Shown: positions 18,431 through 28,108, counted from the stretch's first letter. The stretch is 64,000 bases of DNA from Rhodobacteraceae bacterium KLH11 (GCA_000158135.1 DS999531.1:2704247-2768246), one strand, 5' to 3'. The notes: a model not told the origin generated them from the sequence alone. Made by a program: numbers and translations.

Positions 18431-19005
18431 AGGTACCGCACCAGAAAGAAACCACCAATCAGCAACACGACAAACAGCGTGAAGACCAGACCCAGCCGTT
18501 TCTCGATAAAGCCCCGGATCGGTTCACCAAAACCCCAGAGCAACCCTGCCACAACAAAAAACCGCAAAGCCCGCGCCAGAATCGAGGTTGCGATAAACGT
18601 CCCCAGAGGCATCCCGGTCCAGCCCGACATGATGGTGATGACCTTGTAGGGAAACGGGGTCACCCCGGCTGCCAGCACAGCCCAAAAGCCGAAATCGTTG
18701 AACCGGGTATTGAACTCTTCCATCGCGTGGGCCTTGCCCATGGCTTCCAGTACAGGTTGCCCGAGACTTTCATAGAAGAACGCTCCGATGGCGTATCCCA
18801 GCATACCCCCCAGCACCGATGCGACCAGCGCGACCGAGGCGATCAGCCAGGCGCGGGACGGCCGTGCTATGATCATGGGAATCATCAGAACGTCGGGCGG
18901 GATCGGGAAAAAGGAACTTTCGATGAATGCGACAATCGCCAATGCCCAAAGCGCATGGGGATGTTCGGCCAGACGGAGGGTCCAGTCATAAAGTGATCGC
19001 AACAT
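18427..19005 (-). CDS. DedA/YqaA-type membrane protein (VTT domain)
   Basis: The 192-residue protein has about five hydrophobic segments and the VTT/DedA signature: FIESSFFPIPPDVLMIPMI, GGMLGYAIGAFFYE, and GVTPFPYKVITIMSGWTGMPLGTFIATSILARALRFF in the YqaA branch. Bacterial DedA proteins are linked to lipid carrier recycling and envelope homeostasis. I chose ATG 19005 rather than a TTG 33 bases upstream. It is translationally coupled to dsbB. Confidence 0.88.
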   Translation of the reverse strand: MLRSLYDWTLRLAEHPHALWALAIVAFIESSFFPIPPDVLMIPMIIARPSRAWLIASVALVASVLGGMLGYAIGAFFYESLGQPVLEAMGKAHAMEEFNTRFNDFGFWAVLAAGVTPFPYKVITIMSGWTGMPLGTFIATSILARALRFFVVAGLLWGFGEPIRGFIEKRLGLVFTLFVVLLIGGFFLVRYL

Positions 19006-19150
19006 AAAAAATACATATCCCGCTAACAGTTGTTGCAAGCCAAACCATGTGCCTGCCTGACCGTCAACCTCGGCTATTGAAACAATCGACGCGATGGTTG
19101 TTTTTTGCCTCTGGACCTTCTCTCGGTAGGGCGCTAATCCAAGTGACGTG

Positions 19151-19236
19151 GCCCAAGTGGCGGAATGGTAGACGCAGGGGATTCAAAATCCCCCGGTAGT
19201 GATACCGTGCCGGTTCGAGTCCGGCCTTGGGTACCA
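19151..19236 (+). tRNA. tRNA-Leu (anticodon CAA)
   Basis: The 86-base gene has acceptor stem GCCCAAG/CTTGGGT, an anticodon stem GGGGA/TCCCC around loop TTCAAAA (anticodon CAA), a class II long variable arm (CGGTAGTGATACCG), a T arm with GGTTCGAGTCC and encoded CCA. Confidence 0.97.
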
Positions 19237-19243
19237 TGGTAAA

Positions 19244-19283
19244 AACAGGGGGTTAGGGGAACCTGCTCTCTGTTTTTTCTTTT
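19244..19283 (+). terminator. terminator of tRNA-Leu
   Basis: AACAGGGGG pairs with CTCTCTGTT (some G-T pairs) and is followed by TTTTCTTTT, eight bases after the tRNA end. Confidence 0.7.
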
Positions 19284-19361
19284 GCGTGTTCGCGGTGTTT
19301 ACTCAGGCCCTCAGTCGCTTACACGGGTCGGACTGCAACATCAGGACAACGAGGTCGGCTT

Positions 19362-20396
19362 TCAATACCCGGTCATCTCCAGATAGCCGCGGCCGGTATG
19401 GCTGCCGGTGACAGTGACCGGGCCTTCCCAGTATTCGAAGCGGGTTTCCATCCAGGCTTTGGGGGTCAGGGCCGAAACCACGACATCAATCCCGCGATCA
19501 GGCAATGAAACGCGCCATCTGGTCGGAACATCACGTTGCGCTATTGGGCTGGTTTCGAGTGGATCGAAACCTACGGCACCATCCGGCAGCGGGGTCGTCC
19601 GGCCGTCAGGATCGATCCATGTGGCTGCGGTGAAATCCCCTCGGTCGCCGCGCAGGCGGAAGGCCATGAGCTTGTCGCCATCATCAAAGCTGAGCGAGAA
19701 CCAATCCCAGCCGCTTTGATCCTCGGCCAGCGGTTGTGAAGACCATTCGCGATCCAGCCAGCCCCGGCCGGTCACCTCGATCGTTTGGTCGGGCAGGTGG
19801 AGGGTGCCCGAGACCGTATAGAAGGGTTGTGAATAATAATAGCTGGCCTGGCCATCGGCGGATTTTACCGAGTATCCGGCATTGCCGTGGAACACCAGCG
19901 GGCCTTGCGCCTGCAGCCGCAGATCATAGCTGAAACCTGTGCCACTGGCCGTCAGGTCCAGCGTGTCCAGATCGTCTCCGCGCATGTGCCATTCGTCGAT
20001 CCATGCCTCAAAGGGCTGTGCGGTGACACCGGCCTGACCGATGCCGCCCCGCGACAGGCGCTCGGCGAAATAATGGTCATCCGGCGTTGTTACCGCGGCG
20101 TGGCCCATCCAGAGCTGGGGGCTTTGCCATCCGGTGGTCTCGGACGGTTTGAGGGCGGATCGGAACAGCGTCCACTGGATGCCATAGTCGCGCCCGTCAG
20201 AGCCTTTGAGGTTGGCTGTCAGATACCACCATTCGATCCGGTAGTCCGGGTGCGGGCCATGATCTTTGGGAAACTGAAAACTGTGGCCCGGTATGGGGCG
20301 TTTGAACCCTTCTGCGCTGCCGCCCAGACCGGCATAGCCTTGTGCCCAACTGGCGATCGGGAACAACAGGATCAGGATCAAGGCTTTAACGTTCAT
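19362..20396 (-). CDS. secreted lipocalin-like hydrolase (AttH/CrtC type)
   Basis: The 344-residue product has a signal peptide (MNVKALILILLFPIASWAQG) and the AttH/carotenoid 1,2-hydratase fold: IEWWYLTANLKGSDGRDYGIQWTLFRSA, an internal TASGTGFSYDLRLQAQGPLVFHGNAGYS, and TGRGWLDREWSSQPL. It is probably periplasmic or exported. It forms an operon with an ABC ATPase and an FtsX-type permease, the same arrangement as the attEFGH-like loci, so it is likely the exported or envelope partner of that transporter rather than a carotenoid enzyme. Its start overlaps the permease stop by 11 bases. Activity is not known. Confidence 0.85.
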   Translation of the reverse strand: MNVKALILILLFPIASWAQGYAGLGGSAEGFKRPIPGHSFQFPKDHGPHPDYRIEWWYLTANLKGSDGRDYGIQWTLFRSALKPSETTGWQSPQLWMGHAAVTTPDDHYFAERLSRGGIGQAGVTAQPFEAWIDEWHMRGDDLDTLDLTASGTGFSYDLRLQAQGPLVFHGNAGYSVKSADGQASYYYSQPFYTVSGTLHLPDQTIEVTGRGWLDREWSSQPLAEDQSGWDWFSLSFDDGDKLMAFRLRGDRGDFTAATWIDPDGRTTPLPDGAVGFDPLETSPIAQRDVPTRWRVSLPDRGIDVVVSALTPKAWMETRFEYWEGPVTVTGSHTGRGYLEMTGY

Positions 20397-22800
20397 TGGC
20401 GAAAACCCTTAACAATGTGGCCGGTGGCAAACGCAGCAGTCGCCAGGCGGGCAGGGCTGCAGCCAGCGCGGCAGCCAGCACGGTCAGAAGGAACAGACCC
20501 AGCCAGTCGCCGGGAAACAGATGCATGGGCAGGCGCCAGCCGAAGGCCTGCACATTGATCACCGCCAGCAACACCCATGCAAGGATCAGCCCCAATGGCA
20601 GCGCCAGACAGGCGGTCAGCACCGCCAGCAGGACACTGCGAAAAAGCTCCAGCCGGGCCAGTTGCGCGCGGGTCAGCCCCAATGCCCAGACCGGGGCGAC
20701 CTGCGGCAGACGCTGGGTCCATAGTGTAAGAAGGCTGGTCAGGATCGCAAACCCCGCCACCCCCAATGTCAGCACATTCAGGGCCGAGGTGATGACAAAG
20801 GTCTTGTCGAATATCGCCAGTGACTGGCTCTTCATCGCTGCCTGCTGGACGACTGCCGAAGATGGCAGCTTGAACTGTTCGCGCAGCGTTTGGGCCAGCT
20901 CGGTGGCGTGCCCGGGTGCGATCCGAATGCCAAAGCGCCGGGTCGGAAGGCCGGGGATGATCTGATCCAGTAATGACATCGCCACAATGGCCTGGCCGGT
21001 GGGATTGCCATAATCGGAGTAAACGCCAGCAATGGGCAGGTTGTGCCCGGGGGGGATTGACAGCACGTCTCCGGGCCACAGATCGGCGCGACGGGCCAAT
21101 TGTTCGTTGATCAGCACCGCCCCACGATTGTGAACATGATCCCAGACATCCGGCCCCTCTGCGATCAGGGGCCAATGCTGGCGATAACTATCATGATCTA
21201 CGATCCCATAGAGGAAGAGCGGCCCGCTTTCATGTGACAGCTCGGTGCTGCGAATGGGCAATATTGCCGAGACCTGTGGGGTCAGCCACTCGGTAATCTC
21301 AGCGCCTTGGGCGTCATCGGTGGCGGTGACGTAAAGTTCAGAGGTCAGGCGCTGATCCAGCCAGCCGGTGAAGGTGAGGCGGAAGCTGGATACCATTGTT
21401 CCCACGCCGATATTTGCGGCCAGAGCCAGCAGCAGCGCCATCAATGCCAGCGAAAGGCCCGGCAACTGGGCACGCATATCTGCCAGCACCCATTGTGCAA
21501 TCGGTCCGCGAACCTGTTTTGCCAATATCGACAGCACGCCGGACAAGAGCAGCGGCAACAGCAAGGCAGCCCCGGTCAGCAATCCGGCCAGCAAGGCAAA
21601 GCCAGCGATCAGCCCTCCGATCGTGACATAGGCGATGCCCCCCAGCGCCAGCAGGGCAAGGCCCAGCGCGCCCGTGATCCGGGCCGAGGTTTTACCACCG
21701 CCCCAGGCCTGCAAGCCCGGTCCGGCAAGAATTGGCATATGGGCCAGCCGCCACAAGGCATGGCCACTGGCCAGCAATGTGCCGCCGGTTGCCATGGTCA
21801 GACCCGCAGCGGCCCATGCCGGCCGTAGTGACATCTGCCCGTCGATTGGTGCCCCGTAAAGCCCGCGCAGGGTGGCGGCAACATCCGGCAGCAATGCCCC
21901 GGCAAGGAAATACCCCAGCACCAGCCCGATCAGGCCCCCGATCAGCGCCATCAAAAGCAGCTCGCCCAGAACGATCCAGATCAGGTGTCGCATCGGCAGG
22001 CCCAGCGCGCGTAGCGTTCGGATCATACCGCGCCGCTGGGCGAAGGCGAGGCCAACGGTTCCATGTACGATGAACAGCCCGACAGCAAAAGAAAGCAGGC
22101 CGAAGGCGGACAGGTTAAGATGAAAGCTATCCGTAAGCTGTGCCGTATCCAGTTGGGCCGATGGTGAAACACGTTGAAGCTCGGGCGCGATTTCGGCCAG
22201 CGGCGGCACGCCCCGGGGTTGGTCGGGCAGAACCATCAGACGGGAAATCTGGCCGCGACGGTTCAAGAGCTGCTCGGCCACTCCGATATCGGTGAGCACC
22301 AGATCAGGCGGCAATTCTGTGCTGGTCAGGACGGGTGGGAAACCATCTGCCGGGCGGAACAGCGGTGCCAGATCCGGTGACATCAGCAAGCGCCCCGGCG
22401 CGGTCAGTATAGCGGAAGGATCCGGCGCGGTCCCGGCCTGTTCGACCTGTATGATCGCGGGCAGGGCCGGGTAGGTGACCATATCCACCCCCAACACGCG
22501 AACGGGGCGTCCGCCCACCCGGATCGCGCCTTCCAGCAGCGCAGCCACTTGCCAACCCGCCCGTCTAAGCGCGACATAGCGCGGCAAGGGAATGAACCCG
22601 CCCGGCACGCGCAGCTCGTCAAACTGGCCGATGGCAAGCTGTGCATTTGCACGCTCATAACTGGCGCGCGCCTCGGCATTGATGGCCTGCACCGCGGACC
22701 AGAGGCAGGTTGCCAGCGCAATTCCGGTCAGCAGGGTCACCAGTTGCAGCGGATGCGCGCGCCAATGGGACAGCAGAACCTGAGCCGCCGCGCGGATCAT
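20386..22800 (-). CDS. ABC transporter permease, FtsX-type (AttF/G-like fusion)
   Basis: The 804-residue protein has one N-terminal membrane segment followed by a large periplasmic domain, then two FtsX-like three-helix membrane modules (about 245-370 and 680-800) with another periplasmic domain between. This is the MacB/FtsX architecture, doubled, and suits a transporter working on substrates at the outer face of the inner membrane (a mechanotransmission type). It pairs with the ATPase upstream (ATGA overlap) and the AttH-like protein downstream. Substrate unknown; lipoprotein or lipid export is possible. Confidence 0.87.
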   Translation of the reverse strand: MIRAAAQVLLSHWRAHPLQLVTLLTGIALATCLWSAVQAINAEARASYERANAQLAIGQFDELRVPGGFIPLPRYVALRRAGWQVAALLEGAIRVGGRPVRVLGVDMVTYPALPAIIQVEQAGTAPDPSAILTAPGRLLMSPDLAPLFRPADGFPPVLTSTELPPDLVLTDIGVAEQLLNRRGQISRLMVLPDQPRGVPPLAEIAPELQRVSPSAQLDTAQLTDSFHLNLSAFGLLSFAVGLFIVHGTVGLAFAQRRGMIRTLRALGLPMRHLIWIVLGELLLMALIGGLIGLVLGYFLAGALLPDVAATLRGLYGAPIDGQMSLRPAWAAAGLTMATGGTLLASGHALWRLAHMPILAGPGLQAWGGGKTSARITGALGLALLALGGIAYVTIGGLIAGFALLAGLLTGAALLLPLLLSGVLSILAKQVRGPIAQWVLADMRAQLPGLSLALMALLLALAANIGVGTMVSSFRLTFTGWLDQRLTSELYVTATDDAQGAEITEWLTPQVSAILPIRSTELSHESGPLFLYGIVDHDSYRQHWPLIAEGPDVWDHVHNRGAVLINEQLARRADLWPGDVLSIPPGHNLPIAGVYSDYGNPTGQAIVAMSLLDQIIPGLPTRRFGIRIAPGHATELAQTLREQFKLPSSAVVQQAAMKSQSLAIFDKTFVITSALNVLTLGVAGFAILTSLLTLWTQRLPQVAPVWALGLTRAQLARLELFRSVLLAVLTACLALPLGLILAWVLLAVINVQAFGWRLPMHLFPGDWLGLFLLTVLAAALAAALPAWRLLRLPPATLLRVFANER

Positions 22801-23444
22801 GCGATCCGCCCACCAGACAGATGCGCCCGCGCGTCAAGCTGCGAGGCGATCTCGGGCGAATGCGTCACCAGCAAAAGCGCCGCACCGGTATCGGCGACCA
22901 GCGACAGCATCAGCTCCAGCACCACGGCGCTGGCGGTTTCGTCCAGATTGCCGGTTGGCTCATCCGCCAGCAGCAGCCGGGGCCGGGTGGCCATGGCCCG
23001 CCCGATGGCCACACGCTGCTGTTGCCCGCCCGACAGGTTTTCGGGGTAGCGCTCCAACAGATCGGCCAGACCCAGCCGCTCGGCCAGATGAGAGGTCCAG
23101 CCCGGGTCATCCTGACAGGCCAGACGGGCGTGGATCGAGAGGTTTTGCGCGACAGTCAGCGACGGGATCAGGTTGAACTGTTGAAACACCAGCGACAGCG
23201 TGTTGCGTCGCAATGCCGCGCGCCCGGCGTCATCCAGAGGGGACAGAGGTTGCCCATCCAGCGTGATCTCACCGCTGTCAAAGCCATCGAGTGCGGCCAC
23301 CAGATGCAACAAGGTACTTTTGCCGCTGCCGCTTTCACCGGTCAGCGCCAGCGTTTGCCCCTGCGCCAGCGTCAGCGAAACACCGTTCAGCACGGGCCGC
23401 CCGCCGGGATAGGATTTCTGGACGTGATCAATTGATAGCAACAT
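22797..23444 (-). CDS. ABC transporter ATP-binding protein (LolD/MacB-type, AttE-like)
   Basis: The 215-residue ATPase has Walker A GESGSGKST, Q-loop LVFQQFNLIPSLTV, signature LSGGQQQRVAIGRAMA, Walker B LLLADEPTGNLD and the H-loop in LLLVTHSPEI. The FQQFNLIP and DEPTGNLD phrases are typical of the LolD/MacB/FtsE group, which works with FtsX-type permeases such as the next gene. It is the first gene of the three-gene operon. Confidence 0.93.
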   Translation of the reverse strand: MLLSIDHVQKSYPGGRPVLNGVSLTLAQGQTLALTGESGSGKSTLLHLVAALDGFDSGEITLDGQPLSPLDDAGRAALRRNTLSLVFQQFNLIPSLTVAQNLSIHARLACQDDPGWTSHLAERLGLADLLERYPENLSGGQQQRVAIGRAMATRPRLLLADEPTGNLDETASAVVLELMLSLVADTGAALLLVTHSPEIASQLDARAHLSGGRIA

Positions 23445-23596
23445 ACCGGTTCTCGTCTGGCCTCGTCACAATGTGCAACGCGGCGCGGCGCTGTCCAGTG
23501 CTGAAAACGTCTCGGGCCCCGGCGGTCAGGGTTGTTCGCTGGCGCAGAAAGCCCCATGGTGAGGCCAAGACCAATACACAGGACCGAGACCACTCT

Positions 23597-24031
23597 ATGA
23601 CTTTGTCACAGCAGATACTTTGGGGCAGCCTCTATCTGGGCATCTGTTTTCTCATCGAGATCATACTTCTGACGCTGTGCGTTCTTGTCATTCGCGGGCT
23701 GGTCGAGAAATGGGAAGCGCGCAATGCGATACTGACAACCGCAGGGCCAATCAGTGTGGCGCTGTTGTTCATTGTGCTGACCCATACCGTTCAGGTCTGG
23801 ATCTGGGCCATCGTCTGGGTGCTGGGGGATGTGCTGCCGGATTGGAACACGGCGCTGTATTTCTCGTTGGTGACATTCACGACGCTGGGCTATGGCGATA
23901 TCGTGTTGGGTGAAGGGCTGCGCATTTTCGGTGCGTTTGCCGCGGTTACTGGTCTGCTGGCCTTTGGGCTTTCGACCGCATTTCTTGTCGCATTGATGAC
24001 CCGCGTATTTGAGAAACGATTCCTGAACTAG
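23597..24031 (+). CDS. two-transmembrane potassium channel protein
   Basis: The 144-residue protein has an N-terminal helix, a second membrane helix (about 50-75), a pore loop with the K+ selectivity filter TLGYGD (96-101) and a final helix (about 108-135). It lacks a cytoplasmic RCK/TrkA-N domain. Such short proteins form tetrameric K+-selective or K+-like channels. The stop TAG is shared with the convergent cls gene in a CTAG tetranucleotide. ATG 23597 was chosen because upstream in-frame residues are not membrane-like. Confidence 0.87.
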   Translation: MTLSQQILWGSLYLGICFLIEIILLTLCVLVIRGLVEKWEARNAILTTAGPISVALLFIVLTHTVQVWIWAIVWVLGDVLPDWNTALYFSLVTFTTLGYGDIVLGEGLRIFGAFAAVTGLLAFGLSTAFLVALMTRVFEKRFLN

Positions 24032-25440
24032 AGGATCGGTGCAAACAGCCGCGCAAGGGGTGCGCCAAACCGGATATGAAGCGGCTGTTGGGGCAAGGTG
24101 CGGGTCAGCTCGTATGCCGAGGCGAAATCGTTTTCCAACATCTGCGCCAGCGCGCCTGCGGCGCGCGGGTCGAAAAACAGGGCCATTGCCTCGAAATTCA
24201 AGCGGAAAGAGCGGTTGTCGAGATTGGTGGTACCAACCGCAGCCAGCGTGTCATCCACAACGAACGCTTTTTGGTGCATGAAACCGTCAGTATAGCGAAA
24301 CACCCGCGCGCCGCTGCCACGGATTTCATCGAAATAGGCAAAAGCGGCCAGCCAGGGCAGCCGGTGGTCGATGGCGTCGGGTACCAGAATACGCACGTCT
24401 ACACCACGCAACGCGGCATGTTGCAATGCGGCCATAACGGCAATGTCGGGCACGAAATAGGGTGATGCGATCCACAACCGCTTTTTCGCTTCGGCGATGG
24501 CGGCAAAGAACATCATCGCGCCAGTTTCGGTTTCGTCGCCCGGACCTGTGGCGACCAGCAGCGCATTCATGTCCTGCTCGGATTCGCTGCCTGCCCAGTC
24601 AAGCTGGTCGATCAGGTCTTCGTCGCGCGCCCAGTGCCAATCCTCGGTGAAGATCAGCTGTAACTGCCGCACAATATGGCCGGTCATTTTGAGATGTGTA
24701 TCCCGCCAGCGGCCGAAACGGGGGCTTTGGCCCAGATATTCGACCCCGATATTGTGCCCGCCGATAAACCCGGTTTCGCCATCCACGATCACCGTCTTGC
24801 GGTGGTTGCGGTAGTTCAGCTGAAAGCGAAAATTCGGCCCGCGCTGTTCGCGCGGGTCAGCGACATCCACACCTGCCGCCCGCAGGGTCTCAAGATAACT
24901 CGCGGGCAAGCCATAGCTGCCCACCGCATCGGTCATGAACCGCACATGCACCCCGCGTTTGGCGGCGGCGATCAGCCTGTCCTGCACCTTGCGGCCCAGA
25001 TCGTCATCGCGGACGATGTAGAACTGGATCAGAACATAGTTCTTCGCCGCGTCGATGGCATCGAGAACGGCCTGAAACGTGGCCTCTCCGTCGATCAAAA
25101 GCTCGGCTCCGTTCCCGCGTGAAACGGGCAGATGGGCCAGCGCTTCGAACGGGCGGGGGTTGATCTGCATCTTGTCCGGGTCGGGTTTCGAGAAATCCGC
25201 GAAGGTTTTGATCCCTTCAACCACACGTTCACTCTCTCTCCGGGCGATGCGGTAGCCGCGAAAGCGATGATGCCCCAGAAACAGGTAGAGCGGCACGCCG
25301 AACATCGGGGCCGACAGCAGGAACACCACCCAGCCCACGGCGCCTTGCGGTGTGCGGGCGGTCTGCGCGGCGCGCACTGCAAAAAAGACTGCCACGCTAT
25401 AGAGCGCAAACAGAAAAAACGAAACGAGCAATGTCCACAT
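24028..25440 (-). CDS. cls: cardiolipin synthase (phospholipase D family)
   Basis: The 470-residue membrane enzyme joins two phosphatidylglycerol molecules into cardiolipin. It has two N-terminal membrane helices (residues 1-50), then two HKD catalytic motifs: HRKTVIVDGETGFIGGHN and HQKAFVVDDTLAAVGTTN. Length and layout match the Cls/ClsA family (about 480). It ends in the shared CTAG with the K+ channel gene. A PLD-like role with other lipid substrates is possible but less likely. Confidence 0.93.
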   Translation of the reverse strand: MWTLLVSFFLFALYSVAVFFAVRAAQTARTPQGAVGWVVFLLSAPMFGVPLYLFLGHHRFRGYRIARRESERVVEGIKTFADFSKPDPDKMQINPRPFEALAHLPVSRGNGAELLIDGEATFQAVLDAIDAAKNYVLIQFYIVRDDDLGRKVQDRLIAAAKRGVHVRFMTDAVGSYGLPASYLETLRAAGVDVADPREQRGPNFRFQLNYRNHRKTVIVDGETGFIGGHNIGVEYLGQSPRFGRWRDTHLKMTGHIVRQLQLIFTEDWHWARDEDLIDQLDWAGSESEQDMNALLVATGPGDETETGAMMFFAAIAEAKKRLWIASPYFVPDIAVMAALQHAALRGVDVRILVPDAIDHRLPWLAAFAYFDEIRGSGARVFRYTDGFMHQKAFVVDDTLAAVGTTNLDNRSFRLNFEAMALFFDPRAAGALAQMLENDFASAYELTRTLPQQPLHIRFGAPLARLFAPIL

Positions 25441-25463
25441 CAGGGCGTAGTGATCCGGGTTGT

Positions 25464-26438
25464 TCAGTTTGCCCCAGTGTAGATGCGCGACCAGTCATTG
25501 GCCATATCAACGATGACCCAGCCCATACCGGGCCCCTTGTCCAGCCCGTCGACCAGCCGCCCGATCGGGCTTTCCCGGTCATAGGCCCATTCGCGATCCG
25601 CATCGGTATGATGGATCAGCACGCCCAAACGCGGGCCCGGGCCGGCAGTGGTCCATTCCAGCATGGCGAAATCCCCGTCCGAGTTCCCTCCGGCAAGAAT
25701 CGGGCGCCTGCCGATGGTACGCTCGATATTGATCGGCTTGCCGTCCTTGTCATCGATAAAGGCGATGCCGGGGCCTTTGACAATGACCGGGGTATCGCCG
25801 TTCGCGTCATAGGCTGTCTCACCATAAGTGCCCAGGATTTGCTCGGGTGGAATACCATAGGCCTGTTCAGCGAAGACCCGCATGAAATGCAGACCACCGC
25901 CCGAGACGATATAGGTTTTGAACCCTTCATCGCGCAGATACCGCAGCAGTTCGACCATCGGCTGATAGGTCATTTGGTCATAAGGCAGCTCTGTCTCAGG
26001 GTGCCGGGCTGTTTCTAACCACTCGGCCACGGCTGTCTGAAACGCTTCGACGCTGCTGCCCGAGTGTGATGCGTTGACCACCTCAATCAGCGCATCATGC
26101 CCGCCCTCAAGCACGGTTTTCAGATCTCCGGCTGCGGCGGCTTTCAGCGCCGGGGTGGTCAGGATCGAAGGATCTTCTTTGGCAAGCTCGGCCAGCCGGT
26201 CCATCGCAAAGATGAACTGAAAGTAAACGGGCTGTTCCGCCCAGAGCGTGCCATCATTGTCAAACACCGCGATCCGTTCCGCCGGGGTGACATAACTTTC
26301 ACCCGCCGGATCGGTGACTGCATCGATAAAGCTGATGATCTGCTGCTTTGCCTCCGACCCGGTCCAGCTGGGCATCGGATCAGCCAGCGCGGCAAGGGGC
26401 AGAGCAGCCATAACTACTGTGAGTTTAAGGATATTCAT
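25464..26438 (-). CDS. secreted HAD-superfamily phosphatase
   Basis: The 324-residue product has a signal peptide (cleaved after AALA) and a HAD core: motif I VFDNDGT (nucleophile D60, acid D62), motif II in YIVSGGG, and motif IV in ILAGGNSDGDFAML. Between motifs I and II lies a helical cap domain. The HAD class with DNDGT and export signal fits a periplasmic phosphatase acting on phosphoesters. It follows the arylsulfatase by 59 bases on the same strand, so both may help scavenge phosphate and sulfate from organic esters. The substrate is unknown. Confidence 0.85.
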   Translation of the reverse strand: MNILKLTVVMAALPLAALADPMPSWTGSEAKQQIISFIDAVTDPAGESYVTPAERIAVFDNDGTLWAEQPVYFQFIFAMDRLAELAKEDPSILTTPALKAAAAGDLKTVLEGGHDALIEVVNASHSGSSVEAFQTAVAEWLETARHPETELPYDQMTYQPMVELLRYLRDEGFKTYIVSGGGLHFMRVFAEQAYGIPPEQILGTYGETAYDANGDTPVIVKGPGIAFIDDKDGKPINIERTIGRRPILAGGNSDGDFAMLEWTTAGPGPRLGVLIHHTDADREWAYDRESPIGRLVDGLDKGPGMGWVIVDMANDWSRIYTGAN

Positions 26439-26497
26439 GAAAAACCTCTGAGTTCGGGTTCAGGGGCTGCCTGAATGAGCAGCCCCTTGTTCTGGTC

Positions 26498-28108
26498 TCA
26501 GTTCGATGTAGGCTTGGTCAGTTTCTGCATCACCTGATCCAGACTGAAGCTTGCGGCTTCCTGACGTGGCGGGAATTCCTGAAAGGTGCTCAGGAAATTC
26601 GCCACGTATTGTTGCGCCGGAACCAGAAAATAGACCCGGTCAATCATCCAGTCGTAATAGGTGTTCGAGGTCCGGTATCCGCGCTCATAAGGATCGCGGC
26701 GCAGATTGACGACGATGGGAACCCGCAGTTCTGTGAACGGTTCCATCCAGGCGCGGAGGGTGGCCCAGGCTTTCTGCTCAAGGAAGATCAGCTTCCAGTC
26801 GTCAAAGCGCAGCGCCGACAGATCACCATCATCGGTGAAATAGAAAATCTCGCGCCGTGGGCTTTCCGTGGCCTCGCCGGTCAGCAATGGCAGGATGTTA
26901 TACCCGTCCAGATGCACCTTGTAGTCACGGCCCATCGCGGGTGAGCTATAGCCCGCTTTCAGCTTTTCCTTGATCTCGGGATCGCCCGCCACGGCAAGAT
27001 ATGTGGGCAGCCAGTCCATGTGATGCACAATCTCGTTGCTGACAGAGCCAGCCTCGATCTTGCCGGGCCAGCGCACCATGGACGGTACCCGCCAACCGCC
27101 TTCCCAGTTGGTGTTCTTTTCGCCCCAGAACGGGGTCGATGCCGCGTCCGGCCAGGTGTTGTAATGCGGGCCATTATCTGTGGAATAGTGCACGATCGTG
27201 CTATCGGCGATACCCAGCTCATCCAGCAGGTCCAGCAATTGGCCAACCTGAATGTCATGTTCGATCATCCCGGCAGTGTATTCGTCGGCAGGGCTGCCGA
27301 TCATCTCGTTGGCCTTCTGGCGCATCTCTTCCTTCACATGGGTGCGGAAATGCATCCGGGTGCCGTTCCACCAGACATAAAACGGTGTGCCGTTCTCGTT
27401 GGCCTCACGAATAAACGCGACAGCGGCTTCCAGCGTCTCTTGATCAACCGTTTCCATTCGCTTGCGGGTCAGGGGGCCGGTGTCTTTGATTTCACCCCCG
27501 GCTGAGGATTTGATAACGCCACGCGGGCCGTAGGCCTCGCGGAAGGTGCGGCCATCGGGCAGCAGGGCATCACCGGGGTAGTCTTCATGCTCGGGCTCTT
27601 CTTCGGCGTTCAGGTGGTAGAGGTTCCCGAAAAACTCATCAAAACCGTGGTTTGTGGGCAGATGCTCATCCCGGTCACCCAGATGGTTCTTGCCAAACTG
27701 ACCGGTGACATACCCATGATCTTTCAGCAGGCCCGCAATGGTCGGGTCTTCGATCTGCATTCCTTCTTTCGCTCCGGGCAGACCAACCTTGGACAAGCCG
27801 GTCCGGAAAACCGATTGCCCCATGATGTAAGACGACCGGCCCGCAGTACAGGATTGCTCGCCATAGTAATCGGTGAAGATCATGCCTTCCTGTGCCACCC
27901 GGTCGATATTGGGTGTGCGGTATCCCATAAGGCCCATCGTATAAGCGGAAATGTTGGACTGGCCGATGTCATCGCCCCAGATAACAAGAATATTGGGCTT
28001 TTGATCCTGCGCCCATGCGGGCAGGGTCATCAGCACTGTGACCGATGCGGCAGCGGCGCGACGTAATCTGATGCGCCAGTTTTCTGAAAAACGGGAGGTG
28101 GGTAACAT
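26498..28108 (-). CDS. arylsulfatase (type I, formylglycine-dependent)
   Basis: The 536-residue product has a signal peptide (residues 1-33) and the alkaline-phosphatase-like sulfatase fold: PNILVIWGDDIG with the metal-binding D46-D47, and the maturation motif C87-T-A-G-R91, in which Cys87 would be converted to formylglycine. The usual proline of the C-x-P-x-R motif is alanine here, a variant seen in related sulfatases. FGKNHLGDRDEHLPTNHGFDEFFGN and YSTDNGPHYNTWPDAA add family identity. It is probably periplasmic and needs a formylglycine-generating enzyme not found here. It is divergent from a Crp/Fnr regulator. Confidence 0.92.
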   Translation of the reverse strand: MLPTSRFSENWRIRLRRAAAASVTVLMTLPAWAQDQKPNILVIWGDDIGQSNISAYTMGLMGYRTPNIDRVAQEGMIFTDYYGEQSCTAGRSSYIMGQSVFRTGLSKVGLPGAKEGMQIEDPTIAGLLKDHGYVTGQFGKNHLGDRDEHLPTNHGFDEFFGNLYHLNAEEEPEHEDYPGDALLPDGRTFREAYGPRGVIKSSAGGEIKDTGPLTRKRMETVDQETLEAAVAFIREANENGTPFYVWWNGTRMHFRTHVKEEMRQKANEMIGSPADEYTAGMIEHDIQVGQLLDLLDELGIADSTIVHYSTDNGPHYNTWPDAASTPFWGEKNTNWEGGWRVPSMVRWPGKIEAGSVSNEIVHHMDWLPTYLAVAGDPEIKEKLKAGYSSPAMGRDYKVHLDGYNILPLLTGEATESPRREIFYFTDDGDLSALRFDDWKLIFLEQKAWATLRAWMEPFTELRVPIVVNLRRDPYERGYRTSNTYYDWMIDRVYFLVPAQQYVANFLSTFQEFPPRQEAASFSLDQVMQKLTKPTSN

